Of a stretch of DNA of 64,000 bases, positions 48,124 through 57,087 are shown piece after piece. Below the pieces are notes generated by a model. It had not been told where the DNA came from, did no database searches, and saw only the letters and a list, made by a program, of their open reading frames with translations. The stretch covers positions 1-64,000 of the forward strand of contig JACVCH010000009.1 of NCBI GenBank assembly GCA_016742175.1. The letters run 5' to 3'. Source of the DNA: Rhizobiaceae bacterium. Its GTDB lineage: Bacteria > Pseudomonadota > Alphaproteobacteria > Rhizobiales > Rhizobiaceae. Every line of letters starts with the position of its first letter. Position 1 is the stretch's first letter. Both the position numbers and the translations under genes were made by a program.

Positions 48124-48930
48124 TCACCCCCGCGGCTTCCCTCGCACGAAAAAATCGTCCACCAGCTTCGTCATCGCCTTCTGATAGTCCGCCTGCTGCT
48201 TGCGGCCGGTCTCGAACATCTCGCCGAAGAAGTTCTCGAACGGAAAGACCTGCGCATCGGTGACCTGATCGCGCGGTGTCCTCGCCTCCGGCTGGCCGAA
48301 CTGCATCATCTCCTCGAACATCTTCATGAACGGGTTGTGCGCGTAAGGATCGGGCGCCGCCTTCGGCTTCTCGGCCGCCTTCGGTGCGAACATCTCCTGC
48401 ATCATCTTGGCGTAGGGGTTGCCGAACGGATCGGCGCTCGCCGTCGGCGCCTGCGGCATCATCTGGCGGAACGCGTCGAGGAACGGGTTCGCGCCCGAAC
48501 CCGGCATCTGCCCTGTCGCCTGCTTGAAGAAACCGCCCATCATCATGGCCGCGAGCGACGGCATCATCTGGCGATAGGCCTCCTGCGCGATTCCTGTCGC
48601 CTGCGCGGCCTGGGCCGCCACCGCGCTCACCAGTTCCTTCGAACCGAAGATCTTGCCCAGCGCATCGTTGCCCGCCGAGATGCCCTCCGGCGTGAACGCC
48701 CGCGCCGCGTCCTCGAAATACTTCGCGTATTGCCCGCCGCCCATGGCCGTCATGAACTGCGAAAACCCGAACGGATCGGCCGTGTTGCGCTTCAGCGCCT
48801 CGGAAAACGCCGGCAGCAACGCCTCAAGCGCCAGTTCCCCCTGCTGGCGCGTCAGGTTCATCTGCCGCGCGAGAAGATCGGCCGTCCGCCCGTTCTGCGC
48901 CTTCATCATCATGTCGTAGAGCGGCAGCAT
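48124..48930 (-). CDS. DUF937 domain protein
   Basis: A 268-residue protein; the ATG at 48930 is chosen by a GGGAGGACG SD. The N-terminal 150 residues (MLPLYDMMMKAQNG, EALLPAFSEALKRN, YAKYFEDAARAFTPEG, MGGFFKQATG) follow the DUF937 pattern common in Hyphomicrobiales; the C-terminal part is Met/Phe/Pro-rich and probably flexible. Function unknown. Confidence 0.82.
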   Translation of the reverse strand: MLPLYDMMMKAQNGRTADLLARQMNLTRQQGELALEALLPAFSEALKRNTADPFGFSQFMTAMGGGQYAKYFEDAARAFTPEGISAGNDALGKIFGSKELVSAVAAQAAQATGIAQEAYRQMMPSLAAMMMGGFFKQATGQMPGSGANPFLDAFRQMMPQAPTASADPFGNPYAKMMQEMFAPKAAEKPKAAPDPYAHNPFMKMFEEMMQFGQPEARTPRDQVTDAQVFPFENFFGEMFETGRKQQADYQKAMTKLVDDFFVRGKPRG

Positions 48931-49035
48931 GTCGTCCTCCCGGGATTGGTCTGGGGAAAGACTAGCTGAACCGGCGAACGACACAAGCGGCGGTCGAAGA
49001 AGGCGGCGGTTGGTCGCCTGAGTGCTTACGCCACC

Positions 49036-50409
49036 CTAATACGCATACTCCAGGAACGCCGGCTCGATCGACCCGCCCCAGCGCGTATGATACGCCCGCA
49101 CCATCTCCTCGGCACTCGTGGTCCCGCGCGCGATCACCTCGTCGAGCGGCGCCAAAAACCCCGTCTCGTCATAGCCTTCGCGGTTCTTGCGCGCCCGGTT
49201 GGTCAAACCCATCCGCGAAATCGCCAGAACCTCGCGGCCGATCTCGCGCAGCGTGTGGTTGCGGAATGGCGTCGCGAGGCCCTGCGCCGGCACCGCGTCG
49301 CGCTGCTCCAGGCACTCCTGATAGTTCCAGTCGGCCGTCAGTTCCTCGGCCGCATCCAGCGCCGCCTCGTCATAGAGCAGCCCAACCCAGAAGGCCGGCA
49401 GCGCGCAGATGCGCCGCCACGGCCCGCCATCGGCCCCGCGCATCTCGAGGAAACGCTTCAGCCGCACGTCGGGAAAGAGCGTCGACAGATGGTTCGCCCA
49501 GTCGCCCATCGTCGGCAGGCCGTTCGGGATTTCGTTCTTCAGCGCGCCGTCCATGAACTGCCGGAAGGTGACGTGCGTGACGTCGAAATAGCGGCCGTCG
49601 CGGATCAGGAAATACATCGGCACGTCGAGCGCCCACTCGACATAGTCCGCAAAGCCGAAATCGCGGCCAAAGCACATTTCGAGCATCCCGGCGCGCGCAT
49701 TGTCCGTGTCGCGCCAGATCTCGCCGCGCCAGCTCTGCAGCCCGTTCGGCTTGCCTTCGGTAAAGGGCGAATTGGCGAAGAGCGCGGTCGAGAGCGGCTG
49801 CAGCTTCAGCGACAACTGCATCTTGCGGCGCATGTCCTCTTCGGACGCGAAGTCGAGATTCACCTGGATCGTGCAGGTCCGGTACATCATGTCGAGCCCG
49901 TGGCTGCCGACCTTCGGCATGTAGGCGGTCATGATGTCGTAGCGCGATTTGGGCATGCGCGGCGTCTCGGCCAGCGTCCATTTCGGGCTGCCGCCGAGGC
50001 CGAGGAAGCGAATGCCGAGCGGCTCGGCGATCTCGCGAAGCTGCGCCAGATGCGCGTTCCCCTCGCGGCAGGTCTGGTGGATCGTTTCGAGCGGCGCACC
50101 GGACAGTTCGAACTGCCCGCCCGGCTCGAGCGAGATCGCGCCCTGTCCGGTCGGCTCGACGAGCCCGATAATGTGCCCGGCATCGACGATCGGGTCCCAC
50201 CCGAGCGTCTTCTGCATCCCTTCGAGCAGCGCCTTGATGCCCTTCTCGCCGCCATAGGGCACCGGCGCATGGCCGTCGACATAGAACGGAAACTTCTCGT
50301 GCTCGGTCCCGATCCGCCACTTGTCCTTCGGCTTGCAGCCTTCGGCGAGGTGAGCGACGAGCTCCGATTTCTCTTCGATCGGCCGGAAATCGGTCGTGTC
50401 GCGTGCCAT
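49036..50409 (-). CDS. gshA: Glutamate-cysteine ligase (class 3, plant/alphaproteobacterial type)
   Basis: A 457-residue GCS2-family enzyme: KWRIGTEHEKFPFYVDG with catalytic acidic residues, GAISLEPGGQFELSGAPL, a CTIQVNLDFASE strand and FRNHTLREIGREVLAISR near the C terminus. It makes gamma-glutamylcysteine, the first step of glutathione synthesis, from glutamate, cysteine and ATP. The start at 50409 (MARDTTDF) has a GGGGAC SD. It lies in the order usual for Hyphomicrobiales, next to rsmE, with a 380-base gap containing repeats. Confidence 0.95.
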   Translation of the reverse strand: MARDTTDFRPIEEKSELVAHLAEGCKPKDKWRIGTEHEKFPFYVDGHAPVPYGGEKGIKALLEGMQKTLGWDPIVDAGHIIGLVEPTGQGAISLEPGGQFELSGAPLETIHQTCREGNAHLAQLREIAEPLGIRFLGLGGSPKWTLAETPRMPKSRYDIMTAYMPKVGSHGLDMMYRTCTIQVNLDFASEEDMRRKMQLSLKLQPLSTALFANSPFTEGKPNGLQSWRGEIWRDTDNARAGMLEMCFGRDFGFADYVEWALDVPMYFLIRDGRYFDVTHVTFRQFMDGALKNEIPNGLPTMGDWANHLSTLFPDVRLKRFLEMRGADGGPWRRICALPAFWVGLLYDEAALDAAEELTADWNYQECLEQRDAVPAQGLATPFRNHTLREIGREVLAISRMGLTNRARKNREGYDETGFLAPLDEVIARGTTSAEEMVRAYHTRWGGSIEPAFLEYAY

Positions 50410-50624
50410 GAAATGTCCCCGGTCCCGAGCCTTGCGCCCGGGCCTTGCGCCAGAGCCGTGCGGATGAATGTGGGTGTGTTGGCCGCAAATGCCACCGCCG
50501 ATCAAGCGAAAAATCCTGACCGCTGCGTCAACGCTGGTTGATGGGCTGGCCCCATCCCTCGAAGAGGGCGCAACCGGGTGCCATTCCGTCATCTCGATGA
50601 AGGAGGCAAGCTCGATGAGCGAGG

Positions 50625-50659
50625 CGGCCTGGATTCCTGTGACAAGCACAGGAATGACG
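50625..50659 (-). repeat. Palindromic intergenic repeat, family 1 (copy 2, inverted)
   Basis: The same GGATTCCTGTG-ACAAG-CACAGGAATGACG core as at 514-551, in the opposite orientation. With copy 3 it forms an inverted pair around a 55-base spacer. The gap 50410-50788 holds these repeats and no gene. Confidence 0.8.
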
Positions 50660-50713
50660 ACTGCGCGAAGGCACTTGCAAAGCACGCAAGTAGGCGTTCG
50701 GCACTCCTTTCGA

Positions 50714-50752
50714 TGCCGTCATTCCTGTGCTTGTCACAGGAATCCAGGCCTC
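50714..50752 (+). repeat. Palindromic intergenic repeat, family 1 (copy 3)
   Basis: Nearly identical to 514-551 over its full length (GTCATTCCTGTG-CTTGT-CACAGGAATCC). Confidence 0.8.
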
Positions 50753-50788
50753 TCCTTCCGATGCCAATCGTAACTCCGATCGAAAGCC

Positions 50789-51523
50789 CTACCAATCCCC
50801 CACCGTCGCCTGGATCACCGCCAGCGCCGCCACCGCTGCCGTATCCGCCCGCAATATCCGCGGCCCGAGCGGAATCGCGGTCACGAAATCGAGCGCGTGC
50901 AACTGCCGCCGCTCATCCTCCGAAAACCCGCCCTCCGGCCCGACGATCAGCGCCAGCCTGCGCCCCTTCAATCCCGTCAGCGCCGCGACCGGATTATCCC
51001 CCGCCGCGCTCTCGTCGCAGAACACCAGCGCCCGCTCCGCAGCCCACTCGGCCAGCAATCTCTCCAGCTTCACCGGCTCGCGAACAGTGGGCACCGCCAG
51101 CACGCCGCATTGCTCTGCCGCCTCCACCGCGTTCGCCTGCAGCCGATCCGTGCCGATCTTCGTCATCTGTGTATGCTGCGTGATGACCGGCTGCAGCACG
51201 CCCGCGCCCATCTCCACCGCCTTTTGAACCATGTAGTCCAGCCGCCCGGCCTTGATCGGCGCGAAGCAGTAGACGAGATCGGGCGTTGCTGGCTGCGGGC
51301 GCGTCTGCTCGGCGAGCGACAGCGTCACGCTCTTCTTCGAAACTGCCGTGACCCCGGCGCGCCACTCGCCGTCGCGTCCGTTGAAGACGAGCACTTCGCC
51401 GCCCTCGCGCATTCGCATGACGTTGGTGAGATAATGGCTCTGCTGCGCGGAAAGGGCGACCGTTCCGTCACCGGAAAGGCCGCCCTCCACGAAGAGCCGT
51501 TGCATCCTGTAATTCGCTCGCAT
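50789..51523 (-). CDS. rsmE: 16S rRNA (uracil-1498-N3)-methyltransferase
   Basis: A 244-residue SPOUT methyltransferase: an N-terminal PUA-like part ([24 protein letters not shown]) and the knot region with [13 protein letters not shown] and [19 protein letters not shown], which bind S-adenosylmethionine. It modifies U1498 of 16S rRNA. Start at 51523; the Met six codons in is an alternative. Confidence 0.95.
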   Translation of the reverse strand: MRANYRMQRLFVEGGLSGDGTVALSAQQSHYLTNVMRMREGGEVLVFNGRDGEWRAGVTAVSKKSVTLSLAEQTRPQPATPDLVYCFAPIKAGRLDYMVQKAVEMGAGVLQPVITQHTQMTKIGTDRLQANAVEAAEQCGVLAVPTVREPVKLERLLAEWAAERALVFCDESAAGDNPVAALTGLKGRRLALIVGPEGGFSEDERRQLHALDFVTAIPLGPRILRADTAAVAALAVIQATVGDW

Positions 51524-51580
51524 GGCGAACCAGATGGGGCAGGGGCCGGCCCGCGGTCAAGTGCGGACCGGCCGCCGAAT

Positions 51581-52003
51581 TCACTCGGCGGGCGCTTCGT
51601 CCGTCTGCTCGGTCGGCGCCGTGCGCTCGGCCCTGTCGGCGCGCTTGCCGCGCTCGCCGCGCATTCCGCCGCGGAACGGGCGGTCCTCGCCGGTCAGCAT
51701 GCCGTCATCGTTGCGGTCCATCCGCGCGAACTGGCGCTCGACGCGGTTGTCGATATTGGCCAGGAACTCCTCGCGCGAAATCTGCCCGTCGCCGTCGGCA
51801 TCGAGACGGTCGAAGCGAGCCTCGGCGCGCTCCGTGACGAAGGAGGCGAAGCGCTCCTGGTCGACGCCGTCGGCGCGGATTTCCTTGCGCAGCTCGCGCA
51901 TCATCTGGCGCGGCGACTGGTCGCTCTCGCCCGCGTCCTGCGCAAAGGCGGCGGTGGAGGCGGCGAAGCTGGTGATCAGCACGGCGGCGATTGTCTTCTT
52001 CAT
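51581..52003 (-). CDS. Exported EF-hand protein
   Basis: A 140-residue protein with a signal peptide (MKKTIAAVLITSFAASTAAF, cleavage after AFA) and two EF-hand loops: DADGDGQISREEF and a second RNDDGMLTGED. It would bind calcium in the periplasm. The C-terminal 35 residues are Arg/Glu-rich and low complexity. Target unknown. Confidence 0.85.
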   Translation of the reverse strand: MKKTIAAVLITSFAASTAAFAQDAGESDQSPRQMMRELRKEIRADGVDQERFASFVTERAEARFDRLDADGDGQISREEFLANIDNRVERQFARMDRNDDGMLTGEDRPFRGGMRGERGKRADRAERTAPTEQTDEAPAE

Positions 52004-52084
52004 GGCAATTGTCCTCGTCGGTCAGGCAGAAGCGCCTAACAACAACGATGCCCGCCGCAACCTTACCGCGAGTTGTCCGGCGGA

Positions 52085-52732
52085 TTAATTCGCCGTAATG
52101 GGCCGCTTCAGCGCTTGCCGCTCGCGCTCGACTTCGGCGCGGCAAAAGCAGCCTTCAATATGGTCGTTGACCAGCCCCATCGCCTGCATGAACGCATAGA
52201 CCGTGGTCGGCCCGACGAAGCTCCAGCCCTTCTTCTTCAGGAGTTTCGAGATGCGCGTCGAAACCTCCGTCTTCGGGTTGGCCCGGAGCGCATCGAAGTC
52301 GAACACCTCCGGCCGCTCATGCGCCTGCGGCTCGAACGACCAGAAGAACGCGGCCAGCGAGCCATGCTCGTCGACGAGTTCCATCGCCCGCCGCGCATTG
52401 TTGTAGACCGAGGCGATCTTGCCGCGATGGCGGACGATGCCGGCATTATGCAGATGCCGCTCGATCTCGCTTTCGGGCCGCGTCGCCAGAACGCGAAAAT
52501 CGAAACCCTCGAAGGCCTCGCGGAAATTCTCGCGCTTCCTGAGGATCGTCAGCCAGGAAAGGCCCGACTGGAAGCCTTCGAGGCACAGCTTTTCGAATAG
52601 CCGAATGTCGGCCGTCACCGGCCGCCCCCATTCGGCGTCATGATAGGTCAGATAGTCGGGCAGATTACCGTGCCAGGCGCAGCGCAGCTTGCCGTCCCCA
52701 CCCTCGATCAACCCCGCAATATCAGCCGCCAT
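52085..52732 (-). CDS. tag: DNA-3-methyladenine glycosylase I
   Basis: A 215-residue Tag enzyme: CAWHG and YHDAEWG near the N terminus, LCLEGFQSGLSWLTILRKRE with the catalytic Glu, SFVGPTTVYAFMQAMGLVNDH and the C-terminal zinc ligands in the HIEGCFCR segment. It excises 3-methyladenine from alkylated DNA. The start at 52732 is chosen by spacing; a GAGG lies 15 bases upstream and an upstream in-frame Met exists. Confidence 0.93.
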   Translation of the reverse strand: MAADIAGLIEGGDGKLRCAWHGNLPDYLTYHDAEWGRPVTADIRLFEKLCLEGFQSGLSWLTILRKRENFREAFEGFDFRVLATRPESEIERHLHNAGIVRHRGKIASVYNNARRAMELVDEHGSLAAFFWSFEPQAHERPEVFDFDALRANPKTEVSTRISKLLKKKGWSFVGPTTVYAFMQAMGLVNDHIEGCFCRAEVERERQALKRPITAN

Positions 52733-52904
52733 CGCCTTGTTTTTCCTCGTTAACGCCGCATTCACCACCGTCATGAACCGGCCGGTAACCACACCTGAAG
52801 CTTTACGCGAAGAACGGCATTTTATGAAAGCTGATTCACGCTTTCGTGGCAGCGCCTCCTGACAATGCGCGTTGAAACGACTGTCAATTCAGGTGAGACC
52901 GTCC

Positions 52905-53675
52905 ATGAAATCCATTCTCCTTTGCGCGGCTTTGGCCGCGCTCCTGCCGGCCTCGGCCATGGCGCAGGACCGTTATGCGGAGCGCCCGCCGCTGGTCGTC
53001 AGCCCCGACCTTTCGGCCCCGTGGGTCATGCAGTTGCAGCGCGCGCCAAACGGCGCCCCGATCCGCGAGCGCGCCGTTCGCCGGCAGGTTGCGCCCGGTG
53101 CCCGCATGGCCGTCGCGCCAGCTCCGATCATCCGCCAGCGCGCGGTCGTCGTCGCGCCCGATCCGGTGCACACGGCGGCGATGGCGCCTGCCGCGCCGCG
53201 CGATTCCGCCCCGCAGATGGACCCGATCTTCCTGCCGCAGGAAGTCGCCTATACCGGCCGCGAGAAGCCCGGCACGATCGTCATCGATACGAATGCCAAG
53301 TTCCTCTACCTCGTGCAGGAAGGCGGAACCGCGCGGCGCTATGGCGTCGGCGTCGGCAAGGAGGGCTTTTCCTGGCGCGGGTCGGAAACCATCACCCGCA
53401 AGGCCGAATGGCCGGGCTGGACGCCGCCCGCGCAGATGATCGCGCGCGAACGCGCCAAGGGCAAGATTTTGCCAGCGCACATGCCCGGCGGCCCGGAAAA
53501 TCCGCTCGGCGCCCGCGCCCTCTATCTCGGCTCCACGCTCTACCGCATCCACGGCACCAACGCGCCCTGGACCATCGGCCAGGCCGTCTCGTCCGGCTGC
53601 ATCCGCATGCGCAACGAAGACGTCACCGACCTTTACGAACGCGTCAAAGTCGGTACAAGGGTTGTGGTCAGCTAA
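52905..53675 (+). CDS. L,D-transpeptidase (YkuD family)
   Basis: A 256-residue exported enzyme. The ATG at 52905 follows an AGGTGAG SD and opens into a signal peptide (SILLCAALAALLPASAMA). Residues ~125-255 form the YkuD domain, with the catalytic motif HGTN..WTIGQAVSSGCIRM (His and the nucleophile Cys). Such enzymes cross-link peptidoglycan through 3-3 bonds or attach outer-membrane proteins. The N-terminal ~95 residues are Ala/Pro/Arg-rich and probably flexible. Confidence 0.92.
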   Translation: MKSILLCAALAALLPASAMAQDRYAERPPLVVSPDLSAPWVMQLQRAPNGAPIRERAVRRQVAPGARMAVAPAPIIRQRAVVVAPDPVHTAAMAPAAPRDSAPQMDPIFLPQEVAYTGREKPGTIVIDTNAKFLYLVQEGGTARRYGVGVGKEGFSWRGSETITRKAEWPGWTPPAQMIARERAKGKILPAHMPGGPENPLGARALYLGSTLYRIHGTNAPWTIGQAVSSGCIRMRNEDVTDLYERVKVGTRVVVS

Positions 53676-53792
53676 GGATTGCCCGGCGTGGTGGAAACCG
53701 CGTCAGGCGACAACGAATTCCCGGAGAGGGGAAAGCGGGCATCGGGGGACGGTGACCGCGGCGACGGGAAGAACAATCAGAACCGTCGCTTG

Positions 53793-53826
53793 AAGGGCAG
53801 TGCGATCCGTCGCGCTGCCCTTTCGC
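53793..53826. terminator. Bidirectional hairpin between ldt and glcF
   Basis: AAGGGCAG and CTGCCCTT form the stem around a GC-rich loop, followed by TTCGCTTTCT on the plus strand. T content is weak for a Rho-independent terminator, but it lies between two convergent genes. Confidence 0.55.
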
Positions 53827-53829
53827 TTT

Positions 53830-55158
53830 CTACTCCGCCGCTTCCAGTGCCCGCGCCTCGGGCACCCCCGCCGGCTTCGGTCCGCCATAGGCCCAGTCGA
53901 GCAGCGCCACCGTATGCACGATCGGCAGGCTCGACCCCGACGCGATCTGCGTCATGCAGCCGATATTACCGGTCGCGACGAGATCGGCACCCGTCGCCTC
54001 GATGTTCGCCACCTTGCGGTCTCGCAGCTTGGCCGAAATCTCCGGCTGCAGAATGTTGTAAGTCCCCGCCGACCCGCAGCACAGATGCCCCTCGCGCGGC
54101 TCGCGCACCGTGAACCCCGCGCCCTGCAAAAGCATCTTCGGCAGGCTCGTGATCTTCTGTCCATGCTGCATCGAACAGGCCGAATGATAGGCGACGGCCA
54201 ACCCCGGCCGCATAGCCGGCTCCGGCAGGTCCAGCCCGGCCAGATACTCCGTCACGTCCTTCGCCAGCCCCGACACCCGCGCTGCCTTTTCCGCATAGGC
54301 CGGATCGAGCCGCAGCATGAAGCCGTAATCCTTGATCGTCGTCCCGCAGCCCGACGCCGTGATGACGATCGCATCGAGCCCGCCCTTGTCGATCTCGCGC
54401 ATCCACGCATCGACATTCGCCCGCGCAAAATCGAGCGCCTGTTCTTCGCGCCCCATGTGATGCGTCAGCGCCCCGCAACACCCTTCGCCGGCCGGCACCA
54501 CCACCTCGACACCGAGCCGCGTCAACAGCCGCACCGTCGCCTCGTTGATGCCCGGATCGAGCACCGACTGCGCGCATCCGGTCAGGATCGCCACGCGCCC
54601 ACGCTTTGGCGCCTCGGCAGCATGCACCGCCGGCCGCGCCACATCCGAAGCCGCCGGCACGCTCCTCGGCGCCAGTTCCAGCATCGCGGCAATCGGCTTC
54701 AGCCCCGGCACGGCGCGGAACAACCCCGCAAAGGCCCGCCCGATCCCCGCCAGCTTGAGGCTCGCGCGCATCCGGTCCGGATAGGGCAGGGTGACCGCAA
54801 GCAGCCCGCGCACCAGCCGGTCCAACAGCGGCCGTCGATACGTCTTCTCGATATGCGCGCGCGCATGGTCGACGAGGTGCATGTAATGCACGCCCGACGG
54901 GCAGGTCGTCATGCAGGAGAGGCACGACAGGCACCGGTCGATATGCGTCACGACCGTCTCGTCGGCCGGCCGGTAGTTCTCCAGCATGTCCTTGATCAGG
55001 TAGATGCGCCCGCGCGGACTGTCGAGCTCGTTGCCGAGCGTCACATAGGTCGGACAGGTCGCGGTGCAGAACCCGCAATGCACGCAGGTCCGAAGAATCT
55101 TCTCGGACTCCGCCACATGCGGATCGGCAAGCTGCGCGAGGGAGAAATTCGTCTGCAT
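53830..55158 (-). CDS. glcF: Glycolate oxidase iron-sulphur subunit
   Basis: A 442-residue subunit with two [4Fe-4S] motifs (CVHCGFCTATCP near 25 and CLSCLSCMTTCP near 75) and two CCG domains with GCCGALTHHMG and LCCGSAGTYNIL. It passes electrons from the flavin subunits GlcD/GlcE to the quinone pool. Its ATG overlaps the glcE stop by one base. Last gene of the glcD-(DUF559)-glcE-glcF operon. Confidence 0.95.
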   Translation of the reverse strand: MQTNFSLAQLADPHVAESEKILRTCVHCGFCTATCPTYVTLGNELDSPRGRIYLIKDMLENYRPADETVVTHIDRCLSCLSCMTTCPSGVHYMHLVDHARAHIEKTYRRPLLDRLVRGLLAVTLPYPDRMRASLKLAGIGRAFAGLFRAVPGLKPIAAMLELAPRSVPAASDVARPAVHAAEAPKRGRVAILTGCAQSVLDPGINEATVRLLTRLGVEVVVPAGEGCCGALTHHMGREEQALDFARANVDAWMREIDKGGLDAIVITASGCGTTIKDYGFMLRLDPAYAEKAARVSGLAKDVTEYLAGLDLPEPAMRPGLAVAYHSACSMQHGQKITSLPKMLLQGAGFTVREPREGHLCCGSAGTYNILQPEISAKLRDRKVANIEATGADLVATGNIGCMTQIASGSSLPIVHTVALLDWAYGGPKPAGVPEARALEAAE

Positions 55159-56360
55159 CAGCCCATCCTGCCCGGATTGAGAATTCCCTTGGGGTCGAAC
55201 TGATCTTTCAGCCGCCGCGCCAAGGCGCCCAGCGCCCCCGCCTGCGGCTGGAACACCTGTGTCGCCGCGCGCACCGGCCCGCTCGCGCGCACCAGCGTCG
55301 CGTGCCCGCCGCCGAAATGCGCGATCAGCCCCCGCAGCCCTTCGGCATCCGGCTCGGCTTCCATGCGCGCCCAGATCAGCCCGCCCTGCCAGTCGTAGAA
55401 AACGTCCGCGCCGGCATGGAGCCGCAATTCGGCGACCATCTTCCACCCCTGGCTCGGCGCCATCGAAATCCGCCAGATCGGCCGGCTGGTGCCGTCGGCA
55501 TAGGGCAGGCAATCGCGGATTTCGCGCCACACCTGTCGCGACTGCCCCTCCTCCAGAACCTCGATCGTGCCCTGCGCGGCAAGCAGCCCGGTCAGCGTCG
55601 CGAGCCGATAGTCGACCGAGGGCCCGAAGCCTTCGAGCCGCAGCAGCGTCGACGCCGGCCCCTTCAGCGCGCCGTCGAGCACGCGCCCCGTAACGCTCGC
55701 CGGCAGATGCGCGGCGGACGAAACCTCCGCGCTCGATCCCATCGCCGCCGCCATCGCAAAGGCCGCCGGCCCGTCGTCGAGCCCGCGAATGACGAACGTC
55801 TTCTCTGTCTCCGCCGCCGGCAGCACCTTGAAGGTGAGGTCGGTGACGACGGCCAGCGTGCCCCACGAGCCCGCGAGCCCCTTGGAAAGGTCGTAGCCGG
55901 TGACGTTCTTGACCACCCGCCCGCCGGACTTGAACGCCTCGCCGCGCCCCGAAACCGCATGAACGCCCAGAATATGATCCCGCGCCGCGCCCGATTTCAG
56001 CCTTCGCGGACCGGACAGATTAGCCGCCAGCGCCCCACCCACCGTGCCGCGCCCCGGCTCGGTCCCGAGCAGCGGCCCGTAGTCCATCGGCTCGAACGCA
56101 AACTCCTGCCGATGCGCCTTCAACAGCGCCTCGATCTCCGCGATCGGCGTCCCCGCCCGCGCCGAAAGCACCAGTTCCTCCGACTCGTAGAGCGTCACGC
56201 CCGTCAGCCCGGAAAGGTCGACCGCATGCTCCGTCTGCGCCGGCCGCCCGATCCCCCGCTTCGACCCATGCCCGAGGATTTCGAGCGGCGTCTCCTCGGA
56301 GACAGCCCATTGCACGACATCGAGCGTTTCCGCAGCGGAGGAGGGGGTGAATGTGGTCAT
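55158..56360 (-). CDS. glcE: Glycolate oxidase FAD-binding subunit
   Basis: A 400-residue FAD_binding_4 protein: LEILGHGSKRGIGRPAQTEH, GPLLGTEPGRGTVGGALAAN and the VVKNVTGYDLSKGLAGSWGTLA segment typical of GlcE. It works with GlcD and GlcF in oxidising glycolate to glyoxylate. The SD before the ATG at 56360 is weak, and the gene is separated from glcD by a ~730-base insert of repeats and a DUF559 gene, although it should be coupled to it. Confidence 0.93.
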   Translation of the reverse strand: MTTFTPSSAAETLDVVQWAVSEETPLEILGHGSKRGIGRPAQTEHAVDLSGLTGVTLYESEELVLSARAGTPIAEIEALLKAHRQEFAFEPMDYGPLLGTEPGRGTVGGALAANLSGPRRLKSGAARDHILGVHAVSGRGEAFKSGGRVVKNVTGYDLSKGLAGSWGTLAVVTDLTFKVLPAAETEKTFVIRGLDDGPAAFAMAAAMGSSAEVSSAAHLPASVTGRVLDGALKGPASTLLRLEGFGPSVDYRLATLTGLLAAQGTIEVLEEGQSRQVWREIRDCLPYADGTSRPIWRISMAPSQGWKMVAELRLHAGADVFYDWQGGLIWARMEAEPDAEGLRGLIAHFGGGHATLVRASGPVRAATQVFQPQAGALGALARRLKDQFDPKGILNPGRMG

Positions 56361-56394
56361 GAGCGGACCCCCGCGTAGGTCGGTCGACGATGCG

Positions 56395-56455
56395 CCCCCT
56401 CTCCGTCTCGGGCTTCGCCCGAGCCACCTCTCCCCCGCAAGGCGGGGGCGAGGAA
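56395..56455 (+). repeat. Palindromic repeat, family 3 (copy A)
   Basis: Starts CCCCCTCTCCGTCTCGGGCT and contains two hairpins, CTCGGGC-TTC-GCCCGAG and TCCCCCGC-AAG-GCGGGGGCGA. It is in the same orientation as copy C at 57001-57061, and the two flank the DUF559 gene. Confidence 0.85.
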
Positions 56456-56490
56456 GGCTGCCGCGACGCCGCCGCCATTCCAGCCAGGGT

Positions 56491-56547
56491 TTCCTCGCCC
56501 CCAACGGGGGAGAGGTGGCTCGGGCGCAGCCCGAGACGGAGAGGGGG
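56491..56547 (-). repeat. Palindromic repeat, family 3 (copy B, inverted)
   Basis: The reverse complement of copy A with small changes (TTCCTCGCCCCCAACGGGGG start, AGACGGAGAGGGGG end), 35 bases from it. Copies A and B together form a large inverted repeat. Confidence 0.85.
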
Positions 56548-56598
56548 CTGCAACCTCCCCGAAACCCACGACCTCAATCCATCTCGATCCAGCGGAAC

Positions 56599-57087
56599 TC
56601 ACGTCCGCACCGCCCGCACGTATCGAACCTCGTGATTGTCCATTTCCTCAAGTCGCCCCTCGACCGCCGCCAATATCGTTTCGCACACGCTCGCCCGCTG
56701 CTTCAGCACGTCCAAATTCCAGAACCGCAACACCGAATACCCTTTCGCCTGCATGAACCGGTCCCGCCGCCTGTCATGGTCGGAATCGGCATGCTGGCTG
56801 CCGTCGACCTCGACGATCAGCCGGACGCTCCGGCAGGCGAAATCGGCGAAATACGGCCCGCACGGCATCTGGCGAACGAATTTGTGCCCGCCGAGCTTCT
56901 TCGCCTTCAACTCGGTCCAAAGCATCGCTTCGGCGATATTGTCGCCCTGCCGCAAATCCCGCGCTCGCGCTATCGAGGTCGCCGCGCGGCGCGCGGAGGT
57001 CCCCCTCTCCGTCTCGGGCTTCGCCCGAGCCACCTCTCCCCCGCTATGCAGGGGCGAGGAACCCTGATCCTGCAAGGTCCCGCCCAT
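56599..57087 (-). CDS. DUF559 endonuclease-like protein fused at its N terminus to repeat sequence
   Basis: A 162-residue protein. Residues ~40-155 are a DUF559 domain, a Vsr/PD-(D/E)XK-like nuclease fold: ARDLRQGDNIAEAMLWTELK, KLGGHKFVRQMPCGPYFADF, LIVEVDGSQH with the acidic residues, and GYSVLRFWNLDVL. The ATG at 57087 is supported by GAGG five bases upstream and overlaps the glcD stop by one base. The first ~30 residues (SPLHSGGEVARAKPETERG) are the translation of repeat copy C, so the natural start may lie further in. No function has been established for the family. Confidence 0.75.
   Translation of the reverse strand: MGGTLQDQGSSPLHSGGEVARAKPETERGTSARRAATSIARARDLRQGDNIAEAMLWTELKAKKLGGHKFVRQMPCGPYFADFACRSVRLIVEVDGSQHADSDHDRRRDRFMQAKGYSVLRFWNLDVLKQRASVCETILAAVEGRLEEMDNHEVRYVRAVRT
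57001..57061 (+). repeat. Palindromic repeat, family 3 (copy C)
   Basis: Nearly identical to copy A over ~58 bases (CCCCCTCTCCGTCTCGGGCT start, GGGGCGAGGAA end). It lies inside the 5' part of the DUF559 reading frame. Confidence 0.85.
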
